NCBI GenBank assembly: GCA_023246095.1
Contig: JAHFJA010000009.1
Location: forward strand, 1-37,443
Direction of reading: 5' to 3'
Source of the DNA: a bacterium
GTDB lineage: Bacteria; Patescibacteriota; Patescibacteriia; JACQRZ01
DNA: 37,443 nucleotides
Positions 18,309 through 27,483 of the stretch are shown piece after piece. Position 1 is the first letter of the stretch. Every line of letters begins with the position of its first letter. The notes under the pieces are model-generated. The model searched no databases, had not been told where the DNA came from, and saw only the letters and a program-made list of their open reading frames with translations. The translations under genes were made by a program, and so were the position numbers.

Positions 18309-19871
18309 TTACAGCCGTTGAACAGTAGTCATTGTTTTGACTACTTGGAGTTTCTGGTGATCGTCGAAACTCTTCTCTATTTCTACGAAAGTGCGGAGAT
18401 GTTTTACCCCTCCCTCCAGTTCGAAATAGAGTTCAAGATCAGTGACCGACATACCGGTTGTTTCAGCAAGTGAATATAGTTCTTCACTCTCCATCCGTCT
18501 GCCATCTGCGAAGTATAATTCATAACCAAGATCTATGTTATGCTTTTTTGCAAGAAACAGCGCATGTTCTGAAGGCTTATGCCCCAAAGGTAGCGGACGT
18601 TTATAATATGGTATTGTAAAAGTATATGAACGTCTTTCTCCATCAAGGTACTTACCTTCTACTGGTTCACTATTATTAACGGAACTGCTTTTGTGAGCAG
18701 GTACGTACTTAATACTGATAAGTTCTTGTGTACTCTGGTTTTTGCTCGCAGTATTTATCGAATCTCTGGGACATTCATTACGCGGCAGTTTCTCGGGTAC
18801 CACGAATACATCACTGAGGTCTGCTTTAATAACTTCTTCGGATAAAGTATAAAGAGCAAGAGTTTGAAGTAAATTATGCCGTATTGTCTCATATGCCTGA
18901 CCACCCAGAAGCTTACGAAGAGCAAATGGAGTGTTATATACCGTCATAAGGTTCCCATCTGGATAACTAACAATCAAATCGACTCCCCCAGAGACAGTAG
19001 TAAACCACATTGATCCTGTCTGTTCATTCATACTTGTAATCCTCAAACCTTGAGAGCGACTGTATACGTCTTCTTCGGTCATGTCCTTCGGAAACAGTAA
19101 AACCCGTGCTAGAAAATATACACTCGTATTTTCCGATAATGGTATGCCTTCAAAGAAGGCACAAGGAGGAGCCTCGAATAGAGATTCAACCTTCGTACAC
19201 GCCATAGGAACCCCAGAGGTACTTTTTTGAACAATTAACCCGATCAACTTTTCATTCATCTGTATCAAGGTTTCTTCGTCCTTGCTAACCACTACTTCGT
19301 TGAAATAAATGTGGCTCTCAAGCAAATTGATATACTGCTTCAAAGCCTCCAATGCATCTTCATTATCATCCCCTGCTTCTTCTATTCTTTCCAAAAGCGC
19401 ATACGTCTCTTCTGATCGTGGCTCTGTGCCTGACATTTGAAAGAATTCTCTTTCAAACTTAGACAATGCAGCACTATACCTTTTTTTAATAAGCCGGATA
19501 AAGATTGCTGAGCGTGCATTATCAGCTACCTTATTCATCACAAAATTTACCCACCTTACACCACATTTTTCAAGTAATTCTGGAAAATACGGATCCTTAT
19601 GAATCCCAAAGAGATTCGCCTCATCAAGTGCGGCAAATATTCCTACTCTAGCTTTATCATACTTCCACACATAAGATTCTGCATTCAGGAAAATTTCTCT
19701 CTGCATGCGTTCTAACTTTTTCTCAAAGATATTGTATGTCTTAAGATACGTGTCCTTATGATAGAATACGTCATCGGCAAACTCACTTCCTAAGAACAAT
19801 AACTCCTCAATTGTATATAACGCATCTCTGTAAAACTTTTGTGCTCCTGCACTCCACTGCAATTTAAGCAT
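18309..19871 (-). CDS. Conserved-looking hypothetical protein, 520 aa, no recognised family
   Basis: Long ORF with strong promoter, SD (AGAGAGGTG) 5-10 nt from the ATG, and terminator. No motif recognised. Confidence 0.75.
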   Translation of the reverse strand: MLKLQWSAGAQKFYRDALYTIEELLFLGSEFADDVFYHKDTYLKTYNIFEKKLERMQREIFLNAESYVWKYDKARVGIFAALDEANLFGIHKDPYFPELLEKCGVRWVNFVMNKVADNARSAIFIRLIKKRYSAALSKFEREFFQMSGTEPRSEETYALLERIEEAGDDNEDALEALKQYINLLESHIYFNEVVVSKDEETLIQMNEKLIGLIVQKSTSGVPMACTKVESLFEAPPCAFFEGIPLSENTSVYFLARVLLFPKDMTEEDVYSRSQGLRITSMNEQTGSMWFTTVSGGVDLIVSYPDGNLMTVYNTPFALRKLLGGQAYETIRHNLLQTLALYTLSEEVIKADLSDVFVVPEKLPRNECPRDSINTASKNQSTQELISIKYVPAHKSSSVNNSEPVEGKYLDGERRSYTFTIPYYKRPLPLGHKPSEHALFLAKKHNIDLGYELYFADGRRMESEELYSLAETTGMSVTDLELYFELEGGVKHLRTFVEIEKSFDDHQKLQVVKTMTTVQRL

Positions 19872-20018
19872 TCTTTACACCTCTCTCTTATATAATATAT
19901 TTTCAATGATCTTTTACCTCTAACCTTTTCTCCTTTGCCAATTAGGCTCTAAATTCTGTAAAAATTATAAAATATTTTTTGTTAATAAAAGACTTGAAAT
20001 CAGACTTTTACATGCCAA

Positions 20019-20047
20019 AGTATAGCATAAAACTCTACTTTTGTCAA
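20019..20047 (-). promoter_or_regulatory. Strong sigma70 promoter for the 520-aa gene (TTGACA-17-TATACT, TGn -10 context)
   Basis: Minus strand TTGACA-AAAGTAGAGTTTTATGC-TATACT. Confidence 0.75.
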
Positions 20048-20196
20048 GTATATTTCAGACGTAAAAAGCCTATAATTATAGAATTTTTTACTAATCAACG
20101 TATTTACCTGTGAATATAAGAAAAACATAATAACAAGGTTCAGTTGTTTTTTGAGAAATATTGAAGTCTCATTTGCATTTTAGTTATAAATAAAAA

Positions 20197-20221
20197 AAAC
20201 ACGTTGTTCATCAGCGTGTTT
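20197..20221 (-). terminator. Terminator downstream of the HD-domain gene
   Basis: AAACACG...CGTGTTT stem followed by a T tract on the minus strand (TTTTTTTTA). Confidence 0.75.
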
Positions 20222-20236
20222 AGAGATAATTATTTA

Positions 20237-21625
20237 TTATTTCTTTTCGTCTATATATGACGCGAGTGCATTCAGTAGATTAGGAGAAATATCTGCATTT
20301 TCTAACCAGTACAATCGGACAGGGAGATCAAGCTTCATGTACGAGTCAATCTTACGCGCAGCTTTTGGAAATGACTCGCTAAACGATAGCACGCCACCGG
20401 GTCCCTTTACCAAATAGTGTACGCCTGATTTTGTCCTACAGGACACTTCTTCTAAAAGCGTAAACTTCAAATTTTGTTTATGAAGCTCCTCTTCCCTGCG
20501 GCGACCCTGGGTCATGTCAGGATAACATTCAACATGAGATGTATATCGCCCCAAGTGATGCGATCCGAAACGATGCCCATCAAGAAATTGAGACATGATC
20601 GATTCCAACTCCCAATCAGTCATGGATAACAACGTCTCGCGTGTAAGAATTCCTTTTTGATAAAGATGCTGCATAATAACTCGTCCGACAACAAACTCCG
20701 TGAATCGCGAAACGGCATCATAGTAAAGATTTCGAAACATCAAAGCTCTCAGTTTCAAAAAGTTTTCTAAATGTCGAGGATTGGTAAACACTATTCTTCC
20801 GTTCATTACATGAACTGTATCCCAGAGTCCACAAATTGTATGATGTTTACTTGTTAACTGAGAAAGCGGATAAAACATAGAATCTTTTTTCTGAGGAGCA
20901 CCAATGGGTATCCCGACTAGATTCATGTAGTCCCGGCAGGTATATGCTATCTTGTCTGCTATATCGAGAAAACCACTGAGATGGCTATTGCCTTGCACGG
21001 TATCAATCAATAGCGAAGGATCGATATGAAACTTTCTCCTCAATTCGCCCCATTCTCTATTTGCGAGTAACTCAGGAAAATGAAGATCCTCATCAAACGC
21101 TTCACGGTCAATCAATTTAGTAGTGTCTCCACCAGCCGGTGTAAGAGTGTCATGGAGTAGAGCTGCAGCCCGAGCCGTGTACAGATCACTTCCTGAAATT
21201 CCATTATTGTGAAGCATCAACACGAGAATAGTCTGAACATCCAACACGTGTACATATCTGCTTTGACTAAAATTTATTGGAATAGTTGTTATTTCACTTC
21301 CCCCCTGGAGTGGGGTGGGTCGTTGCAAAAAACCCAATTGACGAATGCTATGAAGTCGATCCAATGAAAATGTTTTTACAACCATTTCTGTAAAGCCACC
21401 TTCTTTAACAATATACCCGACACCTGTCATGGGCACCGATGGAATAATCGCAAATGGTTCAAAATCGCTCGATTGATATTCTTCTAGATGTGCCATATCC
21501 CTCTTTGCCGCATAGGGATGTTTACCGACATCTGGGAATTTTCCAATAGCAGGAAGAAATACCAGATCATCAATATGTAGCGATGACAAACGATGAAGAA
21601 ACGTATGCCGAGAAATTCGAGACAT
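20237..21625 (-). CDS. HD-superfamily phosphohydrolase
   Basis: AARAAALLHDTLTPAGGDTTKLID (HD motif) and later GFLDIADKIAYTCRDY. Start placed at the internal ATG at 21625 because AGGGGAGGG (SD) lies inside the longer ORF called by the track. Confidence 0.75.
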   Translation of the reverse strand: MSRISRHTFLHRLSSLHIDDLVFLPAIGKFPDVGKHPYAAKRDMAHLEEYQSSDFEPFAIIPSVPMTGVGYIVKEGGFTEMVVKTFSLDRLHSIRQLGFLQRPTPLQGGSEITTIPINFSQSRYVHVLDVQTILVLMLHNNGISGSDLYTARAAALLHDTLTPAGGDTTKLIDREAFDEDLHFPELLANREWGELRRKFHIDPSLLIDTVQGNSHLSGFLDIADKIAYTCRDYMNLVGIPIGAPQKKDSMFYPLSQLTSKHHTICGLWDTVHVMNGRIVFTNPRHLENFLKLRALMFRNLYYDAVSRFTEFVVGRVIMQHLYQKGILTRETLLSMTDWELESIMSQFLDGHRFGSHHLGRYTSHVECYPDMTQGRRREEELHKQNLKFTLLEEVSCRTKSGVHYLVKGPGGVLSFSESFPKAARKIDSYMKLDLPVRLYWLENADISPNLLNALASYIDEKK

Positions 21626-21730
21626 GGTGTACCCTCCCCTTAATTTGATTTTCAAAAATCATTACGTGGACTCGAGCATAGCATGAATGAACAAAAATAC
21701 AAGCTCAAGATGGGTTCATCATATTAAAAA

Positions 21731-21763
21731 ACTCTTTTACTGATATTATCTCAGCAAAAGAGT
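21731..21763 (-). terminator. Terminator downstream of the dUTPase gene
   Basis: ACTCTTTTGCTG...CAGTAAAAGAGT stem with T-rich tail on the minus strand. Confidence 0.75.
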
Positions 21764-21768
21764 CAAAA

Positions 21769-22356
21769 CTAAATTCCAGTAGACCCAAAACCACCAGCGC
21801 CACGCGCCGTGGTAGAAAGAAATTCTTTATCTACCAATTCAAATTCGGGAATGCCAGCTTTGTTAAAAATGATTTGGGCAATACGATCGCCATGACCAAA
21901 ATAAAATGGTTTTTCACCACAATGAAGGAGCGACACACCAGCTTCACCACGATAATCCGGATCAATAGTTCCCGGAGAGTTTGCAACAGTAATACCAAAC
22001 TTTGAGGCAAGACCACTACGAGGAGAGACCCAATAATACCATGGAAACTCCATAGCGATAAAAAAACCAATACCTACTAAGACACGTTTCCCTGGCTCAA
22101 GTCTATATACCAGTCGCCTTGGATGATCAACTGTAGCATCCTGCCATTCAACATATTGAGCGATTGAAAGATCTTCTGGGATGGACTGAAAGTCAAAAAG
22201 AGTCGCTCGCAAATCAGGCTGTTTTGCATCCATATTAAATGGACAGACTACCGCTCTTGCACTTACGTCATATCCAATAGCGCCTTCAGTCTGCCTTTTG
22301 GGACATCGCCCCCCATCTAAAATAGTCATCTTAAACCTTGGTCGTTCTGTGGCCAT
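21769..22356 (-). CDS. dut: dUTP diphosphatase (trimeric dUTPase family)
   Basis: 195 aa; PRSGLASKFGITVANSPGTIDPDYRGE, HGDRIAQIIF and the C-terminal ARGAGGFGSTG motif. Confidence 0.9.
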   Translation of the reverse strand: MATERPRFKMTILDGGRCPKRQTEGAIGYDVSARAVVCPFNMDAKQPDLRATLFDFQSIPEDLSIAQYVEWQDATVDHPRRLVYRLEPGKRVLVGIGFFIAMEFPWYYWVSPRSGLASKFGITVANSPGTIDPDYRGEAGVSLLHCGEKPFYFGHGDRIAQIIFNKAGIPEFELVDKEFLSTTARGAGGFGSTGI

Positions 22357-22396
22357 GTCAGATCTCCTTTCTCAAAGATCAAATATACTTTCCAAT

Positions 22397-22435
22397 ACCA
22401 TAGAGCCTCGAGTAAAAAAAGTCAATCTCTTATCG
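22397..22435 (-). promoter_or_regulatory. Candidate sigma70 promoter for dut (TTGACT-TATGGT)
   Basis: Minus strand TTGACTTTTTTTACTCGAGGCTCTATGGT. Confidence 0.5.
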
Positions 22436-22498
22436 TTAGATTCGTTCCCAAATGCAACACTCAAAAAATTCAAGCATTCTACTCCCCTAAACGAAAAA

Positions 22499-22516
22499 GC
22501 CCACGAAGGGGGCGAT
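22499..22516 (-). terminator. Hairpin with T tract between the SCEGH-motif gene and dut
   Basis: Minus strand GCCCCCTTCGTGGGCTTTTTCGTTT. Confidence 0.6.
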
Positions 22517-22680
22517 TTTGCTAACATTCCGTCTGACTCAGCATCATGGAGGATGTGAGAACTGATTTAGGCAAAATGAGATAGTTTACCCCACCCTGAA
22601 GTCCACTATCGTCACAAAATAAAATCCCTGATAATAATTCAAGGATTTTTCATTTTAGATAAAATCTAGTCAAAGTTTGT

Positions 22681-23328
22681 TCAGGTATGGAATCCTGTTT
22701 CTACATACTTTTTCTTTAAAAATTGACTGAAAGCAAGAATGACTTCGTGTCTTGCTTCTATCTGTTCGGTTGCTTTCCGAGCAAGCTCCCCATGATCTTC
22801 CGTACCTCCGATACACTCTGTTCCGTCTGTATCACTAACAGTAATCATATAATCTGAATATCTACTACTATGTTTTTTAACTCGGACTCTCGTTTCTGGA
22901 AGGGTACTATGTTCCTGATAAAATTCATTAATGAGTGATTGTAACCTTGCTAGGGTAGCTTGTTTTTTTCTATCTTGTTTTTTCTGTCCTTTCTTTGAGA
23001 CACAAAAGTGCGAACGAAGAACGAAACCAACATAGGGATTAGACCATCGCCCCATCCATGCCGAATTTTCCACTTCCTGAACATGCCACTTTTCAAACTT
23101 ATCCATGTACCCTGTAGCCGTGATTCTACTTACTCCTTTATCATGCCCCTCACACGAAAACCGAGTATCAAGACCTACAACATTAAGCCCGATCACTAAT
23201 TCTTTTATCTTCCAATCAAGGTCCTCGATTTCCTCGATGTCTTTTTTTACTTCTTCCCACAACTCTATTCGTTTAGGGTGGTCGGCATTACTCTCTGGTG
23301 TTTTTTTAAGGTTCTTTGTTTCAATCAT
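22681..23328 (-). CDS. Hypothetical protein with LNxxGLxTRFSCEGH motif
   Basis: 215 aa; VIGLNVVGLDTRFSCEGHDKG...NPYVGFVLRSH; SD AAAGGAG upstream. Confidence 0.65.
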   Translation of the reverse strand: MIETKNLKKTPESNADHPKRIELWEEVKKDIEEIEDLDWKIKELVIGLNVVGLDTRFSCEGHDKGVSRITATGYMDKFEKWHVQEVENSAWMGRWSNPYVGFVLRSHFCVSKKGQKKQDRKKQATLARLQSLINEFYQEHSTLPETRVRVKKHSSRYSDYMITVSDTDGTECIGGTEDHGELARKATEQIEARHEVILAFSQFLKKKYVETGFHT

Positions 23329-23361
23329 GTTTTGACTCCTTTTCTTTAAATCGATATATAC

Positions 23362-23390
23362 CTTATAGCATAAAATATGCTTTTTGTCAA
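23362..23390 (-). promoter_or_regulatory. Strong sigma70 promoter (TTGACA-17-TATAAG) for the SCEGH-motif gene
   Basis: Minus strand TTGACA-AAAAGCATATTTTATGC-TATAAG; the spacer carries the inverted repeat GCATA-ttt-TATGC. Confidence 0.75.
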
Positions 23391-23434
23391 TGGTTCATCT
23401 TGAAGGCCGAGTCCAAACGACAATGCACCTCAAA

Positions 23435-23468
23435 AAGAAAAACACCCTCATCTTTAAAGGTGCTTTTC
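23435..23468 (-). terminator. Terminator downstream of tRNA-Asn
   Basis: Minus strand GCACCTttaaagatgAGGGTGTTTTTCTTTTT. Confidence 0.65.
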
Positions 23469-23492
23469 TTTTCAAACTTAACCGGCCGTCTG

Positions 23493-23564
23493 CTCGGGAG
23501 CTGGGGCTCGAACCCAGGACCAATTGGTTAACAGCCAACTGCTCTACCACTGAGCTACTCCCGA
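23493..23564 (-). tRNA. tRNA-Asn (anticodon GTT), CCA not encoded
   Basis: TCGGGAG TA GCTCAGTGGTAGAGC AGTTGGCTGTTAACCAATTGGTCCTGGGTTCGAGCCCCAG CTCCCGA G; 7-bp acceptor, GTT anticodon, GGTTCGAGCCC T-arm. Confidence 0.95.
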
Positions 23565-23599
23565 GCGCACGACCCGTTATTGTTTTTACTGCAAAATCA

Positions 23600-23632
23600 A
23601 AAGAACGTACCACCTATGGTAGCACGTTCTTT
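23600..23632 (-). terminator. Terminator downstream of rpoD
   Basis: Minus strand AAAGAACGT-gctaccataggtggt-ACGTTCTTTT. Confidence 0.75.
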
Positions 23633-23662
23633 CATCTTTGCAATAGGACAACCGAAGCTCCT

Positions 23663-24916
23663 TTATACGTAATCCCTCAACTTATCAATTCCTACTAGTT
23701 TCTCAATCTTTTCGAGAGCCTTTGCTTCGATCTGGCGAATACGTTCACGAGTGACACCAAATTCCTCCCCCACTTCTTCAAGAGTATGTGAAACACCATC
23801 CAGAAGCCCAAAACGCATTTCGAGAATCTTTTGTTCACGAGGATGGAGAGTGCCGATAATGTCGTGCATGCGTTCTTTCAAAAGCTGTAATGCAGCCGCG
23901 CGATCAGGAGTGACTGTGCGTTGGTCTTCAATGAAGTCTTCGAGTGTACTGTTTTCATCTTCATCACCGATCGAAGTATCAATCGAAATCGTATCTTGGT
24001 TGATCTTGATAATATGACGAACCTTCTCAACACTCTCCCCCATTTCAGCGGCGACTTCTTCTGGTAACGGTTCACGTCCCAAATCTTGAATCAACTGTCG
24101 CTGGATTTGTTGAAATTTATTGATCGTCTCCACCATGTGTACCGGAATACGAATCGTACGCGACTGGTCAGCCAAAGCACGAGTAATCGCCTGACGAATC
24201 CACCACGTCGCATATGTCGAAAACTTATAACCTTTGCGATAATCGAATTTTTCAACCGCACGAAATAAACCAATATTTCCTTCTTGAATCAAATCGAGTA
24301 ATGAAAGACTTTTGTCAACGAATTTTTTTGCAATAGAAACCACCAAACGCAAGTTTGCTTCGATAAGTCGTTGCTCTGCTTCTTTGTCTCCTTTTTCTTT
24401 TCGCTTTGCAAGAGAAACTTCTTCCTCAGAATTAAGGAGTGGGACTTTGCCAATTTCTCGCAAATACATCTGAATAGAATCAGCAGAAATATCCGAAAGA
24501 TCAATGATCGTTCGTTTTTTTTCTTTGCCTCCTGTCGTCTTTTCGTTGTCTCCGCCCGCAATTGAAGAGGAGGTTCCACCCAATATTCCTCCTTTGCGTT
24601 CAAAAATCTGAATACTATTCGTATCAACATCATCAAGAAAATCCTCATACTCTTCAAGGAACTCTTCGACATCAGGGAAATACAAAACAATCTCATCTTC
24701 AGTGAGAAATCCGCGATATCGTCCTTTTTGTAATAAGCTATCAAGTCGCTCTCTGGTGGGAAACACTGCTTTGGGCACCTCCGGTCTTACCGCAGGTTTA
24801 GAAGGAACAGGTTTCTTCTTCGTATTGACGGTGGGTTTTGGGGCACTCGATCCCGCTTTTTTCGCGACCGGTTTCCCCTTATGGCCCGTTGTTTGCTTGG
24901 AAGGTTTTTTCGTCAT
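23663..24916 (-). CDS. rpoD: RNA polymerase primary sigma factor (sigma-70)
   Basis: 417 aa; [64 protein letters not shown] and region 4 [27 protein letters not shown]. Confidence 0.97.
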   Translation of the reverse strand: MTKKPSKQTTGHKGKPVAKKAGSSAPKPTVNTKKKPVPSKPAVRPEVPKAVFPTRERLDSLLQKGRYRGFLTEDEIVLYFPDVEEFLEEYEDFLDDVDTNSIQIFERKGGILGGTSSSIAGGDNEKTTGGKEKKRTIIDLSDISADSIQMYLREIGKVPLLNSEEEVSLAKRKEKGDKEAEQRLIEANLRLVVSIAKKFVDKSLSLLDLIQEGNIGLFRAVEKFDYRKGYKFSTYATWWIRQAITRALADQSRTIRIPVHMVETINKFQQIQRQLIQDLGREPLPEEVAAEMGESVEKVRHIIKINQDTISIDTSIGDEDENSTLEDFIEDQRTVTPDRAAALQLLKERMHDIIGTLHPREQKILEMRFGLLDGVSHTLEEVGEEFGVTRERIRQIEAKALEKIEKLVGIDKLRDYV

Positions 24917-24974
24917 GAAAAATAATTGAACAATTCCTTCGCACAGCTAAGGATTAATTATTAATAATAGTATA

Positions 24975-26747
24975 TCACATTGTCTGGATCATTTGAAATT
25001 CCGCCATATATTGCTTGACAGCCTCATGATCCTGTTCCTTTTCCGCTTTCGACATAAGGTGCTGTAATTCACGGGTACGCCGTTCCTTATACCGAGAACG
25101 AATACGAGCACAAAGTTCTTCTACTGTAGTCCCTTCTGTCACTTCAAACGCTGCCGCAGCCTCTATTTTCTCTAAAAGTCCCGGTTGCGAAAGCACTACA
25201 GACAATGAAGACAGAGAAGGAATCGAAGTACTGTCACTATAGTCTTTACATAAAAGGTTGTAAAGGGTAGACAGGTCCTTGTTTTGGATCATTTCCGACC
25301 CCACCATATTGATTGCACTCTTTAAATCAGCTGGATACTGCAACAAAGAAACGATGAATGAAAACTCTATCGGGTCGATAGACGTATTCTGAGGAGCTTT
25401 TACAGAAGGAGTCGGTGCGGCTGCGGGACTGCGAAACGGCGTTTTAGAACGTTTTTTTGCGGTTTCAAGCTCTTCCCAAAGAATCGTTTCTGAAACACTC
25501 ATCTCTTTTGCTAAATATGTCACCCAATGATCTTGCATCACCCTATCAGGAATACGGCCGATGAATGAGAGGATTTTATGCACTGATTGAGTTTTTCTAT
25601 ATGAATCTTCAAGAACTTTATTGAGTATTTCGTGTTGAGTCAAAAAATGAATAAATGGCATAGCATGCTGAATTGAAGCTTTCCACGCCTCTGGATCCTT
25701 ACGGATACACTCATCGGGGTCCTTATATAACGGCTTTCCATTATCTCCTTGGGGAAGTTGAACAATTCGAGCATCAATTCCCTCCTGCAAAGCAACATCA
25801 ATTCCTCTTTCGGTAGCTTGTATACCTGCTGTATCCGCATCAAAGCAAAAAAGAAACTGCTGAGTAAATCTTTTGATCAGCTTAACTTGCTCACTTGTCA
25901 GCGCTGTACCACAACTGGCTACGACATTACGCACCCCTCCTTGGACTAACGCGATGACATCCATATACCCTTCGACTATAATGACTTGATTCGTTTCACG
26001 AATCGCATGACGTGCATGATCAAGATTAAATACGATTCTACTTTTATCATATAAAGATGTCTGTGGAGAGTTGAGATACTTTGGTGCATTTGGTTGATCC
26101 TGCAAAATACGCCCACCAAATCCTACGATGTGGCCATGTATATCACGAATAGGAATCATGATGCGTCCACGAAAACGGTCCATCGCCCTCCCCTGCTCTT
26201 TTACCATCGCAAGTCCCGCTTCAACTATTTCAGGAGTAGTATATTTTTTTGAAATTAAAAATTGATAAAGTCGATCAAAATCTTCCAATGCATATCCGAA
26301 AGAAAACTCATCTTGCAACATTTGGGAAATATCTCTGCCTTTTAAATACTCGCGAGCGGTCTGAGCTTGTGGTGCGCGAACAAGCGCTTGTGTGAAAAAT
26401 CCGGCTGCAAGTTCGACAAGATCGTAGAGACGTTCTTTCTTGTCGCGAGGCTCTCGCGATGCCATTCTTTCGAGAATAACACCGGCTCTTTGCGCTAATA
26501 TCTGTAGTGCTTCTTTAAACTCAACCCCTTCAATTTTTGTAAAAAATGTAAAAAGATCACCTCCTTCTCCACATCCAAAACAATGCCAGATTTGCTTTGG
26601 AGAACTCACCATGAATGACGCATTTTTTTCTTTATGAAAAGGACACGGTGCTTTGAAATTGCTCCCAGCCTGTTTGAGCACAACATATTCTTTGACTAGC
26701 TCAACAATATCGATCCTCTCTTTTATTTGTTGGATGGGATCGTTCAT
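24975..26747 (-). CDS. dnaG: DNA primase
   Basis: 590 aa; zinc finger CPFHKEKNASFMVSSPKQIWHCFGCGEGGD, TOPRIM VIIVEGYMDVIAL, FCFDADTAG. Confidence 0.97.
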   Translation of the reverse strand: MNDPIQQIKERIDIVELVKEYVVLKQAGSNFKAPCPFHKEKNASFMVSSPKQIWHCFGCGEGGDLFTFFTKIEGVEFKEALQILAQRAGVILERMASREPRDKKERLYDLVELAAGFFTQALVRAPQAQTAREYLKGRDISQMLQDEFSFGYALEDFDRLYQFLISKKYTTPEIVEAGLAMVKEQGRAMDRFRGRIMIPIRDIHGHIVGFGGRILQDQPNAPKYLNSPQTSLYDKSRIVFNLDHARHAIRETNQVIIVEGYMDVIALVQGGVRNVVASCGTALTSEQVKLIKRFTQQFLFCFDADTAGIQATERGIDVALQEGIDARIVQLPQGDNGKPLYKDPDECIRKDPEAWKASIQHAMPFIHFLTQHEILNKVLEDSYRKTQSVHKILSFIGRIPDRVMQDHWVTYLAKEMSVSETILWEELETAKKRSKTPFRSPAAAPTPSVKAPQNTSIDPIEFSFIVSLLQYPADLKSAINMVGSEMIQNKDLSTLYNLLCKDYSDSTSIPSLSSLSVVLSQPGLLEKIEAAAAFEVTEGTTVEELCARIRSRYKERRTRELQHLMSKAEKEQDHEAVKQYMAEFQMIQTM

Positions 26748-26756
26748 AGGAAATAT

Positions 26757-27098
26757 TTACAGACCAAATAACATTGCACGCAATCCCTCCTCGACTCGTT
26801 CCGTATCCCACGCGGGTTCCCAGACTACGTTCACCACAACTTCTTTCACATCATCCATAAGCATCATTACCTCTTTTACTTGATCGACTAACTCCGCTCC
26901 CGCTGGACATCCCATACTCGTAAATGTCATATCTACCGTAACAATTCCGTTTTCTATTTCAACATTATATATGAGCCCGAGATCGACAATACCAATTCCG
27001 ATTTCCGGATCTTCAATGGTATTGAGAAGATGCCACTCGTCGCCGGTGCGTTCTGAGGCAGGCACAACACGCTCTGCGACTGTTTTATGCTGATCCAT
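26757..27098 (-). CDS. MIP18/DUF59-family Fe-S assembly factor (SufT-like)
   Basis: 113 aa; LNTIEDPEIGIGIVDLGLIYNVEI...VDMTFTSMGCPAGAELVDQV; adjacent to suf genes. Confidence 0.88.
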   Translation of the reverse strand: MDQHKTVAERVVPASERTGDEWHLLNTIEDPEIGIGIVDLGLIYNVEIENGIVTVDMTFTSMGCPAGAELVDQVKEVMMLMDDVKEVVVNVVWEPAWDTERVEEGLRAMLFGL

Positions 27099-27112
27099 AA
27101 ATGTGTTCAGTA

Positions 27113-27481
27113 TTAAATATGTGGTTCAAATGCTCGAATGAGTGCCTCCTGTCCCAAAAGTGCACACTTTATGCGCGAAGGACTTAAATCTACCCCAAGC
27201 ATACCTTGAATATCTTCCTGTTTCATCAACTCAAGGTCTTTTTTCTCTTTTCCTTGTGCTATATCAGTAAGCATTGACATGGACGCGGTACTAATGGCGC
27301 ATCCTTTACTTTCAAATCGGACTTCCTGTATCCTACCACATTCATCAATTCTTGCATCGAGCGTGATAGCATCTCCACATATGGGATTGTAAACTGTCGC
27401 CGTATTAGTTGCACCAACAAGCCGTCCATGATTATGTGGATGCTTGTAGTGGTCTAGTATTATTTCTGAATAGATATCCAT
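27113..27481 (-). CDS. sufU: SufU-type Fe-S scaffold protein
   Basis: 122 aa; LDHYKHPHNHGRL...NPICGDAITLDARID...FESKGCAISTASMSMLTDIAQGK. Confidence 0.92.
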   Translation of the reverse strand: MDIYSEIILDHYKHPHNHGRLVGATNTATVYNPICGDAITLDARIDECGRIQEVRFESKGCAISTASMSMLTDIAQGKEKKDLELMKQEDIQGMLGVDLSPSRIKCALLGQEALIRAFEPHI

Positions 27482-27483
27482 AT

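Noticed and set aside
23316-23698. Plus-strand ORFs and the 72-aa minus ORF over the tRNA (23316..23531, 23384..23698, 23395..23613)
   Set aside because: They translate the tRNA-Asn gene and its flanking terminators; typical spurious tRNA ORFs (SNPGPIG / VLGSSPSSRA).
24289-24744. Alternative-frame ORFs inside rpoD and dnaG
   Set aside because: Lysine-rich out-of-frame translations overlapping unambiguous housekeeping genes.
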